Assembly: GCA_023230175.1 (NCBI GenBank) | Contig: JALNXV010000083.1 | Span: forward strand, 1-11,496 | Direction: 5' to 3' | Source of the DNA: Candidatus Cloacimonadota bacterium | GTDB taxonomy: Bacteria; Cloacimonadota; Cloacimonadia; Cloacimonadales; WRIO01 | Length of the DNA: 11,496 bases | Part shown: positions 5,268-11,397 of the stretch, piece after piece | Layout: every line of letters starts with the position of its first letter | Numbering within the stretch: position 1 is the first letter of the stretch | The notes under the pieces: generated by a model | Seen by the model: the letters and a program-made list of their open reading frames with translations, nothing else | Told to the model about the DNA's origin: nothing | Databases searched by the model: none | Made by a program: the position numbers and the translations under genes

Positions 5268-6194
5268 ATGGCAAACATGGAAGAAGCAAAAAAGCAGACA
5301 ATCGGAGTTGAAGTCGAGATGAACAACATCACCCGCAGGGATGCCGCAAGAGTGGCGGCTGAATACTTCGGAACTGGAAGGTACGAAGACACCGCAAGAA
5401 GAAACGGGTACTTCACCTGGAGCGCTTGGGATGCACAGGGTAGGGAATGGAAATTCCAAAGAGACGTCAGCATCGCCGGACCTGATTCCCAAAAGTGCGA
5501 AATGGTAACGCCAATCCTTACCTACGCTGACATGGAGACATTACAGGAGCTGGTAAGACGCCTTAGAAGGGCAGGGGCAAGGTCCGATGCAACTCGCACA
5601 TGTGGTGTCCACATTCACGTAGGCGCCAAAGGCCACACAGCGCAGAGTTTAAGAAACCTCGCCAATATCATGGCTTCACACGAAAGCCTGATAGCCGAGG
5701 CGCTCGACCTTGACCGCTACAGAATGAGCCGTTACTGCAGAACGGTCGATCCAAACTTCTTAAAACAGCTCAACAAGAAGAAGCCGCAGGATATGGCAAC
5801 GCTCGCAGACATCTGGTACGGAACACAGGATGCCGACTACGGAAGAAGCCACCATTACAACGAAAGCCGCTACCACATGCTCAACTACCATGCGACCTTC
5901 ACAAAAGGTACGGTCGAGTTCCGCCTCTTCCAGTTCGACGCACCGGCTGATGGAAAGCAGAACGGCCTCCACGCAGGTCAGCTCAAGGCTTACATCCAGC
6001 TTTGCCTGGCACTCAGCCAATTGGCCAAGGATGTAAAGTTTGCAAGCGCCAAGCCCCAGCAGAACGAAAATCCAAAGTACGCGATGAGAACATGGCTTCT
6101 CAGGATGGGATTCATTGGCGAGGAGTTTAAGACCGCAAGAGAGGTGCTTACAAGAAGACTCAGCGGAAACGCAGCATTCAGAATGGCAGGCTAA
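5268..6194 (+). CDS. Predicted amidoligase (Amidoligase_2 / COOH-NH2 ligase family)
   Basis: A 308-residue enzyme of the glutamine-synthetase/GCS-fold ligase superfamily, expected to use ATP to join a carboxyl group to an amine; the substrate is unknown. Motifs in order: GVEVEM at 13-18 (metal-binding glutamates), WKFQRD at 61-66, EMVTP at 78-82, CGVHIHVG at 112-119, YHMLNYH at 202-208 and TVEFRLFQ at 215-222. The end (268-305, NPKYAMRTWLLRMGFIG and so on) matches the C-terminus of the protein encoded at 3555. The ATG at 5268 has AAAGGAG at 5252-5258; an in-frame extension to 5205 crosses the promoter and is rejected. A gamma-glutamylcyclotransferase-like gene follows 100 bases later. Amidoligase/cyclotransferase neighbours are a recurring theme for this superfamily and suggest making and trimming gamma-glutamyl or isopeptide links on a peptide, protein or cell-surface target. 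Confidence 0.88.
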   Translation: MANMEEAKKQTIGVEVEMNNITRRDAARVAAEYFGTGRYEDTARRNGYFTWSAWDAQGREWKFQRDVSIAGPDSQKCEMVTPILTYADMETLQELVRRLRRAGARSDATRTCGVHIHVGAKGHTAQSLRNLANIMASHESLIAEALDLDRYRMSRYCRTVDPNFLKQLNKKKPQDMATLADIWYGTQDADYGRSHHYNESRYHMLNYHATFTKGTVEFRLFQFDAPADGKQNGLHAGQLKAYIQLCLALSQLAKDVKFASAKPQQNENPKYAMRTWLLRMGFIGEEFKTAREVLTRRLSGNAAFRMAG

Positions 6195-6251
6195 GGACAC
6201 AGTTCCTTATCCTCCTACTGCCTGGCCCACATACGGGCCTTAAGGTGGTAG
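6192..6251 (+). repeat. Two hairpins between amidoligase and cyclotransferase genes
   Basis: The first is TAAGGA (6192-6197) with TCCTTA (6204-6209), beginning on the amidoligase stop codon. The second is larger: CTACTGCCT (6215-6223) with AGGTGGTAG (6243-6251), nine pairs with two G-U, topped by GGCCC (6224-6228) with GGGCC (6235-6239) across a three-base bulge. No T run follows. These look like mRNA-stability or processing structures inside an operon, not a terminator. Confidence 0.5.
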
Positions 6252-6294
6252 AAGGGTAAAGAAGTGTGCCCTCAAGACAAAGGAGAAAAAAGAT

Positions 6295-6741
6295 ATGAAG
6301 TATTACGTCGCTTATGGAAGCAACCTCAACACCAGACAGATGCTGCGAAGATGCCCCGGTGCAAAGCTTGTAAGGGACTGGGTCCTCATCAACTATGAGC
6401 TCCAGTTCAGGGGAAGCAAGACAGGGGCCTACCTTACGGTGGTGAAGAAAAAGAACGGGACTGTACCTGTTGCGGTATGGAAGATCACTGAAGGGGATGA
6501 GAAGAGGCTTGACCGCTACGAAGGATTCCCGAACTTCTACTACAAGAAGACACTGCCTTGGAAGAATATGGATGCTGAGGTGTTCATGTATGTAATGCAC
6601 GAGGATAGGCCCTTGGGCATTCCAAGCGAGTCCTATTACGAAGTATGCAGACAGGGCTATGAGGATTTCGGATTTACGGAAGAGCGCCTCAAGGATGCGC
6701 TCAAGATCAGCATGGAGGCGCTGGAGAATCATGAAGACTGA
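6295..6741 (+). CDS. Gamma-glutamylcyclotransferase-like (AIG2/GGCT fold) protein
   Basis: A 148-residue single-domain protein. The N-terminus has the hallmark YGSN loop (7-10, within YVAYGSNLN), which binds the gamma-glutamyl carboxylate. The expected catalytic glutamate is Glu76 in LDRYEGFPNFY, and the strand FMYVM (97-101) fits the barrel core. The reaction would be release of 5-oxoproline from a gamma-glutamyl amide, with free amine as the other product. AAGGAG precedes the ATG at 6295. It lies directly downstream of the amidoligase and overlaps the next gene by 11 bases. The pairing implies the cyclotransferase removes or edits a gamma-glutamyl group that the ligase installs, by analogy with BtrJ/BtrG in butirosin biosynthesis. 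Family is confident; the substrate is not. Confidence 0.9.
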   Translation: MKYYVAYGSNLNTRQMLRRCPGAKLVRDWVLINYELQFRGSKTGAYLTVVKKKNGTVPVAVWKITEGDEKRLDRYEGFPNFYYKKTLPWKNMDAEVFMYVMHEDRPLGIPSESYYEVCRQGYEDFGFTEERLKDALKISMEALENHED

Positions 6742-6940
6742 AGAAAGAATTACAAGGACCTGCCCGATCTGCGGCAGAGAATACAGTGAGCACCCGGCAC
6801 TTTCAAGAGTTGATGGCGTGACGCTCATCTGCCCGGATTGCGGGACAAGAGAAGCCTTGGAAAGTATCGGTGTTTCAAAGGAACAGCAGGATAAGATTCT
6901 AGGAATCATCCATGGAATTGGAAGGAGTGAAGATGTGTAA
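6731..6940 (+). CDS. Small zinc-ribbon protein
   Basis: A 69-residue protein with two CxxC knuckles: Cys11/Cys14 in CPICG and Cys34/Cys37 in CPDCG. A REYSEHPALSRVDGV linker joins them, and a helical tail TREALESIGVSKEQQDKIL follows. The four cysteines should bind one zinc. Proteins of this kind are common small cargo in Firmicutes phages and integrative elements, with no established role; nucleic-acid or protein binding is the usual guess. The ATG overlaps the end of the cyclotransferase gene by 11 bases, so translation is probably coupled, and its own end overlaps the following gene by 8 bases. Confidence 0.85.
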   Translation: MKTEERITRTCPICGREYSEHPALSRVDGVTLICPDCGTREALESIGVSKEQQDKILGIIHGIGRSEDV

Positions 6941-7247
6941 TTTACTCAAAGCGGTAAACAGATACCTTGTCAGGGAATTTGATGAGGACGCAAAACTTGA
7001 AAGGATTCCAGAGGATGGAATCTTCCATTTGGCCTACACCACCTACGAGTTTGGGGATGGTAAGGAGCATGAGATACAGGTTGATTTTGACCTTCTCAAT
7101 CTCAAGTACCTTAACTACATTGATGGCAAGTTGGTGCTTGAAGAGCCTAGGGAATGCGAGCAGGAGTTCATTGATGAGATGAAGGCTTGCGAGTTTGACG
7201 ACATCATAAGGGACGTGGTCCATAAGGGCTTTGAACTTTATGAGTAG
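6933..7247 (+). CDS. Hypothetical acidic protein
   Basis: A 104-residue acidic, soluble protein that I do not recognise as a named family. The ATG at 6933 has GAAGGAG at 6921-6927; an in-frame ATG at 6912 lacks a good site. The middle is likely beta-rich (HLAYTTYEF, HEIQVDFDLLNLKYLNYIDGKLVLEE), and the end is helical and acidic. It overlaps the zinc-ribbon gene by 8 bases and is the last gene of the amidoligase unit, ending before a terminator hairpin. Small acidic phage proteins sometimes act as inhibitors or DNA mimics; nothing here proves that. Confidence 0.65.
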   Translation: MCNLLKAVNRYLVREFDEDAKLERIPEDGIFHLAYTTYEFGDGKEHEIQVDFDLLNLKYLNYIDGKLVLEEPRECEQEFIDEMKACEFDDIIRDVVHKGFELYE

Positions 7248-7270
7248 GAATTGAAATAAGGATTTTGAAG

Positions 7271-7294
7271 GGAGCTGGAAACGGCTCCTTTTTT
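7271..7294 (+). terminator. Intrinsic terminator at end of the amidoligase unit
   Basis: GGAGC (7271-7275) pairs with GCTCC (7284-7288) around an 8-base loop and is followed by six T (7289-7294). The next start codon is 20 bases beyond the last T, with a Shine-Dalgarno between them and no room for a promoter. Confidence 0.7.
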
Positions 7295-7314
7295 CGTGGA
7301 AGGAAGTGAGAAGA

Positions 7315-7989
7315 ATGATGGAACTGATATGTGGCGATTGCCTCAAGCACCTGGATGAGGTGCAAAGTAAATACAGCGACAGGGATATCATTCTTGTCTC
7401 CGATGTGCCATTCAACATTGGTTATGGTTATGCCACCTACAAGGACAGGTTACCCCAGGATGAGTATCTAAGGATGCTGCAGGTTGTATTTGACAGGGGA
7501 GTTCCCTTTGTCATCATCCATTATCCCGAAAGCCTTTATGCCATCGCTTCATTCCTTAACAAGACCCCCACAAGGGTCTGCAGCTGGGTCTATAACTCCA
7601 ATACGGGTAGACAACATAGGGACGTTGCATTCTTCGACGTGAAGCCTAATTTCGGCCAAGTTTCGCAACCCTACAAGAACCTGAACGATAAACGCATCAT
7701 AAAACGGATTAAGGAAGGTAAGACCTGCAAACTTTATGACTGGTGGAATGTGAATCAGGTCAAAAACGTGTCGAAGGAAAAGACAGCCCACCCTTGCCAG
7801 ATGCCGCTTGAGGTGATGAAGAACATCGTGGGAGTGCTGCCGAAAGGTTCACTCATCGTGGATCCCTTCATGGGTTCTGGTACGACTGGAGTTGCCTGCA
7901 AGGAGCTTGGCTATGACTTTGTGGGCATCGAAATTGATGAGAGCTATTTCAAGATAGCAGAAGGGAGAATGAAAGATGGAACTGGATAG
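7315..7989 (+). CDS. Second DNA methyltransferase (beta-class N4/N6), variant motif IV
   Basis: A 224-residue predicted SAM-dependent DNA amino-methyltransferase lacking a ParB domain. Motif I, DPFMGSGTTG, is at 183-192 near the C-terminus, followed by FVGIEIDESYFKIAEGR. Motif IV lies near the N-terminus, giving beta-class order. Here motif IV reads DVPF (30-33, in VSDVPFNIGYGY) where DPPF/DPPY is expected. The middle carries WVYNSN, RQHRDVAFF, YDWWNVNQVKNVSKEKTAHPCQMPLEV, characteristic of a phage-associated methylase family. The ATG at 7315 is preceded by AAGGA about ten bases away; an adjacent ATG (7318) or the GTG at 7306 are alternatives. It overlaps the next gene by 14 bases. Like the first methylase it has no restriction partner and would draw on phage-made SAM. 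Whether DVPF is fully active is uncertain. Confidence 0.87.
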   Translation: MMELICGDCLKHLDEVQSKYSDRDIILVSDVPFNIGYGYATYKDRLPQDEYLRMLQVVFDRGVPFVIIHYPESLYAIASFLNKTPTRVCSWVYNSNTGRQHRDVAFFDVKPNFGQVSQPYKNLNDKRIIKRIKEGKTCKLYDWWNVNQVKNVSKEKTAHPCQMPLEVMKNIVGVLPKGSLIVDPFMGSGTTGVACKELGYDFVGIEIDESYFKIAEGRMKDGTG

Positions 7990-8242
7990 AGATTTTGGAA
8001 CGGTATGCGGTTGCGCTGTTCGATATTCACTTGGTAGGCAGACTTATATGCCATCCCTGGTGCAGCAGTTTATTAACCGCAACCTGAAACAAATCGACAG
8101 CTATTCTTTGGCTGTAATGGCAAGGGATATCAAGGAAGCTCCAAGTTATGGAAACGAGACCATCGACAAACCTGGGTGGATGAACTTCCTGGCGGTGCTT
8201 GAAAAGGAACTGAAGGACAGAGGCTATGGCAATTGCGTATAA
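7976..8242 (+). CDS. Conserved hypothetical phage/mobile-element protein
   Basis: An 88-residue soluble protein without a named function. The front half has FGTVCGCAVRYSLGRQTYMP and then QQFINRNL; the back half has VMARDIKEAPSYG, then IDKPGWMNFLAVLEKELKDR, probably helical. The conserved-looking YSLGRQTYM and KPGWM segments resemble a small family I have seen in Firmicutes mobile elements. The ATG lies 14 bases inside the end of the methyltransferase gene with AGGGAGA nearby, and the end overlaps the next gene by 17 bases, so all three are likely translated as a chain. It may assist or regulate the methyltransferase; this is inference from overlap only. Confidence 0.72.
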   Translation: MELDRDFGTVCGCAVRYSLGRQTYMPSLVQQFINRNLKQIDSYSLAVMARDIKEAPSYGNETIDKPGWMNFLAVLEKELKDRGYGNCV

Positions 8243-8732
8243 ACTTCTACGTAAGAAGGGTGACAAGCTGTTCCCGCTGTATGTTCTCTCCAATGAGGAG
8301 GTTCCTGTCGGTGTGTGGCTCGATGCCAAGGAAGGTGAGAAGCTTCAAAATGGCAAGGTCAAATCAAAGCTTGGCCCGCTGCAGTTTCGTCCTGGCTGGC
8401 ATCTGTCGGATATTCCGCTTGCAGTCCATATCGGTATCAAGGAGGATGGGGTAATCAAATACATGCACGACGATGAGGTGTGGTGTGAATGTGAATACTC
8501 CGATGCCATCGACTATCAGAGCGAAGTCGAGAAAAACGGCAAAGGAAGAAAGGCCATGATGACCACGGTTCCGGTGAATGGCTTCTACCGCTACAAGACT
8601 TCTCCGGCGATGCTAGGACGATGGATTATCACTGGAAGTATGAAGGTGATAAGGGTCTTGAGTGATGCGGAAGTGGGTAGAATATGCTTGGAAAATCACC
8701 AGAAACCGATGCCAAGAAAACCGCATAAATAA
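8226..8732 (+). CDS. Conserved hypothetical protein with RPGWH motif
   Basis: A 168-residue soluble protein. It opens AIAYKLLRKKGDKLFPLYV, continues through EVPVGVWLDA, then FRPGWHLSDIPLAVHIG (RPGWH at 55-59) and an acidic strand region VWCECEYSDAIDY, and closes with GRWIITGSMKVIRVLSD and a basic tail. This pattern recurs in a family of phage and conjugative-element proteins that begin AYKLFR and carry RPGWH; their function is unknown to me. The ATG at 8226 overlaps the previous gene by 17 bases and its Shine-Dalgarno is weak, consistent with coupling. It is the last gene of the second-methylase unit. Confidence 0.75.
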   Translation: MAIAYKLLRKKGDKLFPLYVLSNEEVPVGVWLDAKEGEKLQNGKVKSKLGPLQFRPGWHLSDIPLAVHIGIKEDGVIKYMHDDEVWCECEYSDAIDYQSEVEKNGKGRKAMMTTVPVNGFYRYKTSPAMLGRWIITGSMKVIRVLSDAEVGRICLENHQKPMPRKPHK

Positions 8733-8754
8733 GCGATATTCTTACACTTATTTG

Positions 8755-8783
8755 TTGATATAGTGTGCTTTTAGAGTGATATA
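8755..8783 (+). promoter_or_regulatory. Promoter, family member 3 (TTGATA-17-GATATA)
   Basis: TTGATA at 8755-8760, a 17-base spacer and GATATA at 8778-8783. The -10 region and the following bases (8773-8798) repeat 5223-5248 with a single difference. It drives the gene starting at 8827. Confidence 0.68.
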
Positions 8784-8826
8784 TATACATGACAAAAGGG
8801 GAGCATCCCTAAAGGAGGAAAAGCAC

Positions 8827-9198
8827 ATGACAAGATTTGAAAAGGAACTCAGCGGAGCACTTGGAGCTTACTGGAAGAAGGAAGCCGAGAAGGAACTGGA
8901 AAGAGTAAGCCAGGACATCAAGGATGGAAACATTACCATCGATGAAAACGGAGTCGCAAGAAACTGCAAAGGTAGAGCACTTCAAAGCGACATGCTTGAA
9001 AAGGTTCTGATGGTAAGCGACCTGGTGAGCGCTGAAGCCACCAAAGCAGAATGCGAAAAGGAAAGCATGGAAGCAATAGAAAACTACCGCAGGAACTACA
9101 CAGGGCCAAGCGAAGAAGAGCTGTTTGAAATGAGAGCGGCATTTGGCACAGGCACAACGGTGGTCGATGTACTTACCGGCAAAAAGATAAAGCTCTAG
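8827..9198 (+). CDS. Conserved hypothetical helical protein
   Basis: A 123-residue charged protein, mostly helical by composition. Visible segments are EKELSGALGAYWKKEAEKELERVSQDI, then GNITIDENGVARNCKGR, a cysteine at 75, and a conserved-looking end YTGPSEEELFEMRAAFGTGTTVVDVLTGKKI. The C-terminal SEEELFEMRAAFG...VVDVLTG segment is typical of a small family in gut Firmicutes mobile elements, without assigned function to my knowledge. The ATG at 8827 has AAAGGAGG at 8811-8818. An in-frame extension from 8776 would translate the promoter and is rejected. It shares its promoter type with the amidoligase gene, suggesting joint expression. Confidence 0.75.
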   Translation: MTRFEKELSGALGAYWKKEAEKELERVSQDIKDGNITIDENGVARNCKGRALQSDMLEKVLMVSDLVSAEATKAECEKESMEAIENYRRNYTGPSEEELFEMRAAFGTGTTVVDVLTGKKIKL

Positions 9199-9209
9199 GA
9201 GGTTTGAGG

Positions 9210-9359
9210 ATGCGGGAATACTACATCACCTTCGAATCCCTAGAAGGAAACGAAATCCTCACCTGCGTAGGACATGGCTACAATGGGCAGGAGGCGGTGA
9301 GGGAGCTGATGGCTTACGCATCGGTTCTCAGGATTATCGAAGTAAGACAGGCAAGATAA
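9210..9359 (+). CDS. Small hypothetical protein (49 residues)
   Basis: A short ORF beginning ATG at 9210 with GGAGG at 9198-9202, seven bases away and overlapping the last base of the preceding stop codon. The product begins MREYYITFESLEGNEI and continues through LTCVGHGYNGQEAVRELM to an end rich in Ile, Val and Arg. The pattern suggests two beta strands, then a helix and another strand. It is tightly spaced after the gene at 8827 and lies just before a strong terminator, so it is very probably real and co-transcribed. No family recognised. Confidence 0.72.
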   Translation: MREYYITFESLEGNEILTCVGHGYNGQEAVRELMAYASVLRIIEVRQAR

Positions 9360-9415
9360 GGCGTATAGGAGAAAGGGAATTAAGGCTAGTTCTTTTTCTC
9401 GTATATGCCTTTTTT
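9360..9415 (+). terminator. Intrinsic terminator before the large terminase gene
   Basis: The bases 9360-9374 (GGCGTATAGGAGAAA) pair with 9395-9409 (TTTCTCGTATATGCC) over 15 positions with one G-U and one G-G mismatch, around a 20-base loop. Six T follow (9410-9415). It begins on the last base of the stop codon of the 49-residue gene and ends 24 bases before the terminase start. Confidence 0.78.
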
Positions 9416-9439
9416 GATACGGGGAAAGGAGTGAACCTG

Positions 9440-11044
9440 GTGAGGGAAAAAGACAGATACGTACCGACACGATTCATGGCGGAAACGTCACACTATGATA
9501 AGGACAAAGCGGATTATGCAGTAAACTTCATACAGCTTTTAAGCCACACAAAGGGGACCTGGGCCGGTAAGAAGTTTGAGCTTATTCCATGGCAGGAACA
9601 GATCATCCGTGATGTCTTTGGAGTCGTTAAGGAAAACGGATACCGGCAGTTTAATACCGCCTACATTGAGATACCCAAGAAGCAAGGTAAGTCTGAGCTT
9701 GCTGCAGCAGTGGCTCTTTTTCTTTTGTGTGGGGATGGAGAACAAAGAGCCGAGATATATGGTTGTGCAGCAGATAGAGCCCAGGCCTCTATCGTCTTTG
9801 AAGTAGCTGCGGATATGGTGAGGATGTGTCCGGCACTTAATAGAAGGTGTAAGATACTTGCTTCCCAAAAGAGGATTCACTATCTTCCAACCAACAGCTT
9901 CTACCAGGTACTTTCAGCTGAAGCATACTCCAAGCATGGGTTCAACATTCATGGGGTTGTCTTTGATGAACTACACACACAACCGAACCGTAAGCTCTTT
10001 GATGTCATGACCAAAGGTTCGGGTGACGCGAGAATGCAACCTCTGTATTTCCTTATCACCACTGCCGGAACAGACACCAACTCCATCTGCTACGAAACAC
10101 ATGAAAAAGCACTGGACATCATGAATGGAAGAAAACATGATGAGACCTTTTATCCTGTCATTTATGGTGCGGATATCAATGATGATTGGACTGATCCAGA
10201 AGTCTGGAAGAAAGCCAATCCTTCACTTGGTATCACAGTCGGCATTGATAAGGTTGAAGCGGCATGTGAATCGGCAAAGCAAAATCCAGGAGAAGAGAAC
10301 TCTTTCAGGCAGCTTCGTTTGAACCAATGGGTGAAACAGGTGGTCAGATGGATGCCGATGGAGAAATGGGACGCCTGTGCTTTTCCTGTCAACTCGGAGG
10401 CACTTGAGGGGCGTGTCTGCTATGGCGGATTGGACCTTTCCAGCACCACCGACCTCACGGCCTTCGTACTGGTGTTCCCACCCGGAAGTGAAGATGAGCC
10501 ATACTATGTTCTTCCTTATTTTTGGGTTCCTGAAGAGACGCTGGAGCTGAGGGTAAAGCGAGATCACGTTCCATATGACATCTGGGAGCGGCAAGGCTTC
10601 ATCAAGACCACGGAAGGCAACGTCGTGCACTATGGATTCATTGAGCAGTTCATAGCTGAACTTGGAGAGAAATACAACATTAGGGAGATCGCCTTCGATA
10701 GATGGGGCGCTGTCCAGATGGTGCAGAATCTGGAAGGTATGGGTTTCACTGTTGTGCCTATGGGTCAGGGATTTGTTTCCATGTCACCTCCCACCAAAGA
10801 ACTGATGAAGCTGACATTGGAAAAGAAAATCGCCCATGGCGGCCACCCGGTTCTAAGGTGGAACATGGACAACATCTGCATCCGCACAGACCCTGCAGGA
10901 AACATCAAGGCAGACAAGGCAAAGTCGACAGAGAAGATTGACGGTGCCATTGCACTGATTATGGCACTGGACAGGGCGCTTAGATGTGGCCAGGGAGAAG
11001 TTACCGAATCTGTGTATGATGAAAGAGGAATTCTTTTTATATAA
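9440..11044 (+). CDS. terL: Phage terminase large subunit (HK97/Terminase_1 type)
   Basis: The ATP-driven DNA-packaging motor and headful/cos nuclease, 534 residues, normal for this family. The ATPase half shows a variant Walker A, IPKKQGKSE (78-86, Lys84), Walker B VVFDEL (173-178, Asp176/Glu177) and a coupling motif ITTAG (206-210). The nuclease half has an RNase H-like set of acids: Asp332 in GGLDLSSTTDLTAF, Asp420 in IAFDRWG and Asp501 in KIDGAIALIMAL. I chose the GTG at 9440, eight bases after AAAGGAG (9425-9431); the in-frame GTG at 9431 overlaps that site. A terminator lies just upstream with no promoter in between, so expression depends on read-through. Its small subunit is 8.6 kb upstream, an unusual separation. 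Family and function are secure. Confidence 0.97.
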   Translation: MREKDRYVPTRFMAETSHYDKDKADYAVNFIQLLSHTKGTWAGKKFELIPWQEQIIRDVFGVVKENGYRQFNTAYIEIPKKQGKSELAAAVALFLLCGDGEQRAEIYGCAADRAQASIVFEVAADMVRMCPALNRRCKILASQKRIHYLPTNSFYQVLSAEAYSKHGFNIHGVVFDELHTQPNRKLFDVMTKGSGDARMQPLYFLITTAGTDTNSICYETHEKALDIMNGRKHDETFYPVIYGADINDDWTDPEVWKKANPSLGITVGIDKVEAACESAKQNPGEENSFRQLRLNQWVKQVVRWMPMEKWDACAFPVNSEALEGRVCYGGLDLSSTTDLTAFVLVFPPGSEDEPYYVLPYFWVPEETLELRVKRDHVPYDIWERQGFIKTTEGNVVHYGFIEQFIAELGEKYNIREIAFDRWGAVQMVQNLEGMGFTVVPMGQGFVSMSPPTKELMKLTLEKKIAHGGHPVLRWNMDNICIRTDPAGNIKADKAKSTEKIDGAIALIMALDRALRCGQGEVTESVYDERGILFI

Positions 11045-11055
11045 AGGAATTCTTT
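11026..11055 (+). repeat. Short direct repeat at the end of the large terminase gene
   Basis: AGGAATTCTTT occurs at 11026-11036 and again at 11045-11055, flanking the terminase stop codon; the core AGGAATTC appears a third time at 11112-11119. It may be a local duplication of AT-rich DNA or a protein site. No clear promoter was found in the gap to the next gene. Confidence 0.35.
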
Positions 11056-11103
11056 GTCGTTTTTCGTTCTAATATATTACTCAAACAAGGATGGTGAGTG
11101 TAT

Positions 11104-11295
11104 ATGAAAAAAGGAATTCCAAATGCTTTATATGAAGATATAAAGGAAAAGTACAGGAAGATTGCCGATAAGCGACCAGATATTACTCAAGAGAAACTGA
11201 ATGAGCTGTTTGAAAGCGAAGTTAAATACTATCAGGAAATCTATGAGACACTTGAGAAAATGTACGAGGAAACGATTGATGAAAACGATATATGA
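11104..11295 (+). CDS. Small hypothetical protein between terminase and portal
   Basis: A 63-residue, charged, probably all-helical protein (MKKGIPNALYEDIKEKYRK, then ITQEKLNELFESEVKYYQEIYETLEKMYEE). The ATG at 11104 is preceded by GGTGAG; a GTG at 11098 is in frame but leaves no proper ribosome site. It is much richer in A and T than the terminase gene before it and does not match a family I know. Position between terL and portal is often occupied by short accessory genes in HK97-like phages. Three terminator-like hairpins follow directly. Confidence 0.6.
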   Translation: MKKGIPNALYEDIKEKYRKIADKRPDITQEKLNELFESEVKYYQEIYETLEKMYEETIDENDI

Positions 11296-11307
11296 GTATT
11301 ATCCAAG

Positions 11308-11380
11308 CACCTGCAAAACCAGGTGTTTTATTTATGCACCTTCGGGTGCTTTTGTTTTGCGTCCGATGGGGCGCTTTTTT
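11308..11380 (+). terminator. Three tandem intrinsic terminators before the portal gene
   Basis: Hairpin 1: CACCTG (11308-11313) with CAGGTG (11320-11325), then TTTTATTT. Hairpin 2: GCACC (11336-11340) with GGTGC (11345-11349) over a TTCG tetraloop, then TTTTGTTTT. Hairpin 3: GCGTCC (11359-11364) with GGGCGC (11369-11374), one G-U, loop GATG, then six T (11375-11380). The last T is 17 bases from the portal start codon, with its Shine-Dalgarno between. Confidence 0.78.
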
Positions 11381-11397
11381 ATTGGAGGTGAATTTGG

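Noticed and set aside
6178..6909. 243-codon open frame on the minus strand
   Set aside because: It is antisense to the cyclotransferase and zinc-ribbon genes, has no ribosome site or recognisable domain, and is a shadow of + strand coding.
10802..10838. CTGATGA followed by GAAA, suggestive of a hammerhead core
   Set aside because: Lies within the terminase coding sequence, lacks the required CGAAA and the surrounding helices.
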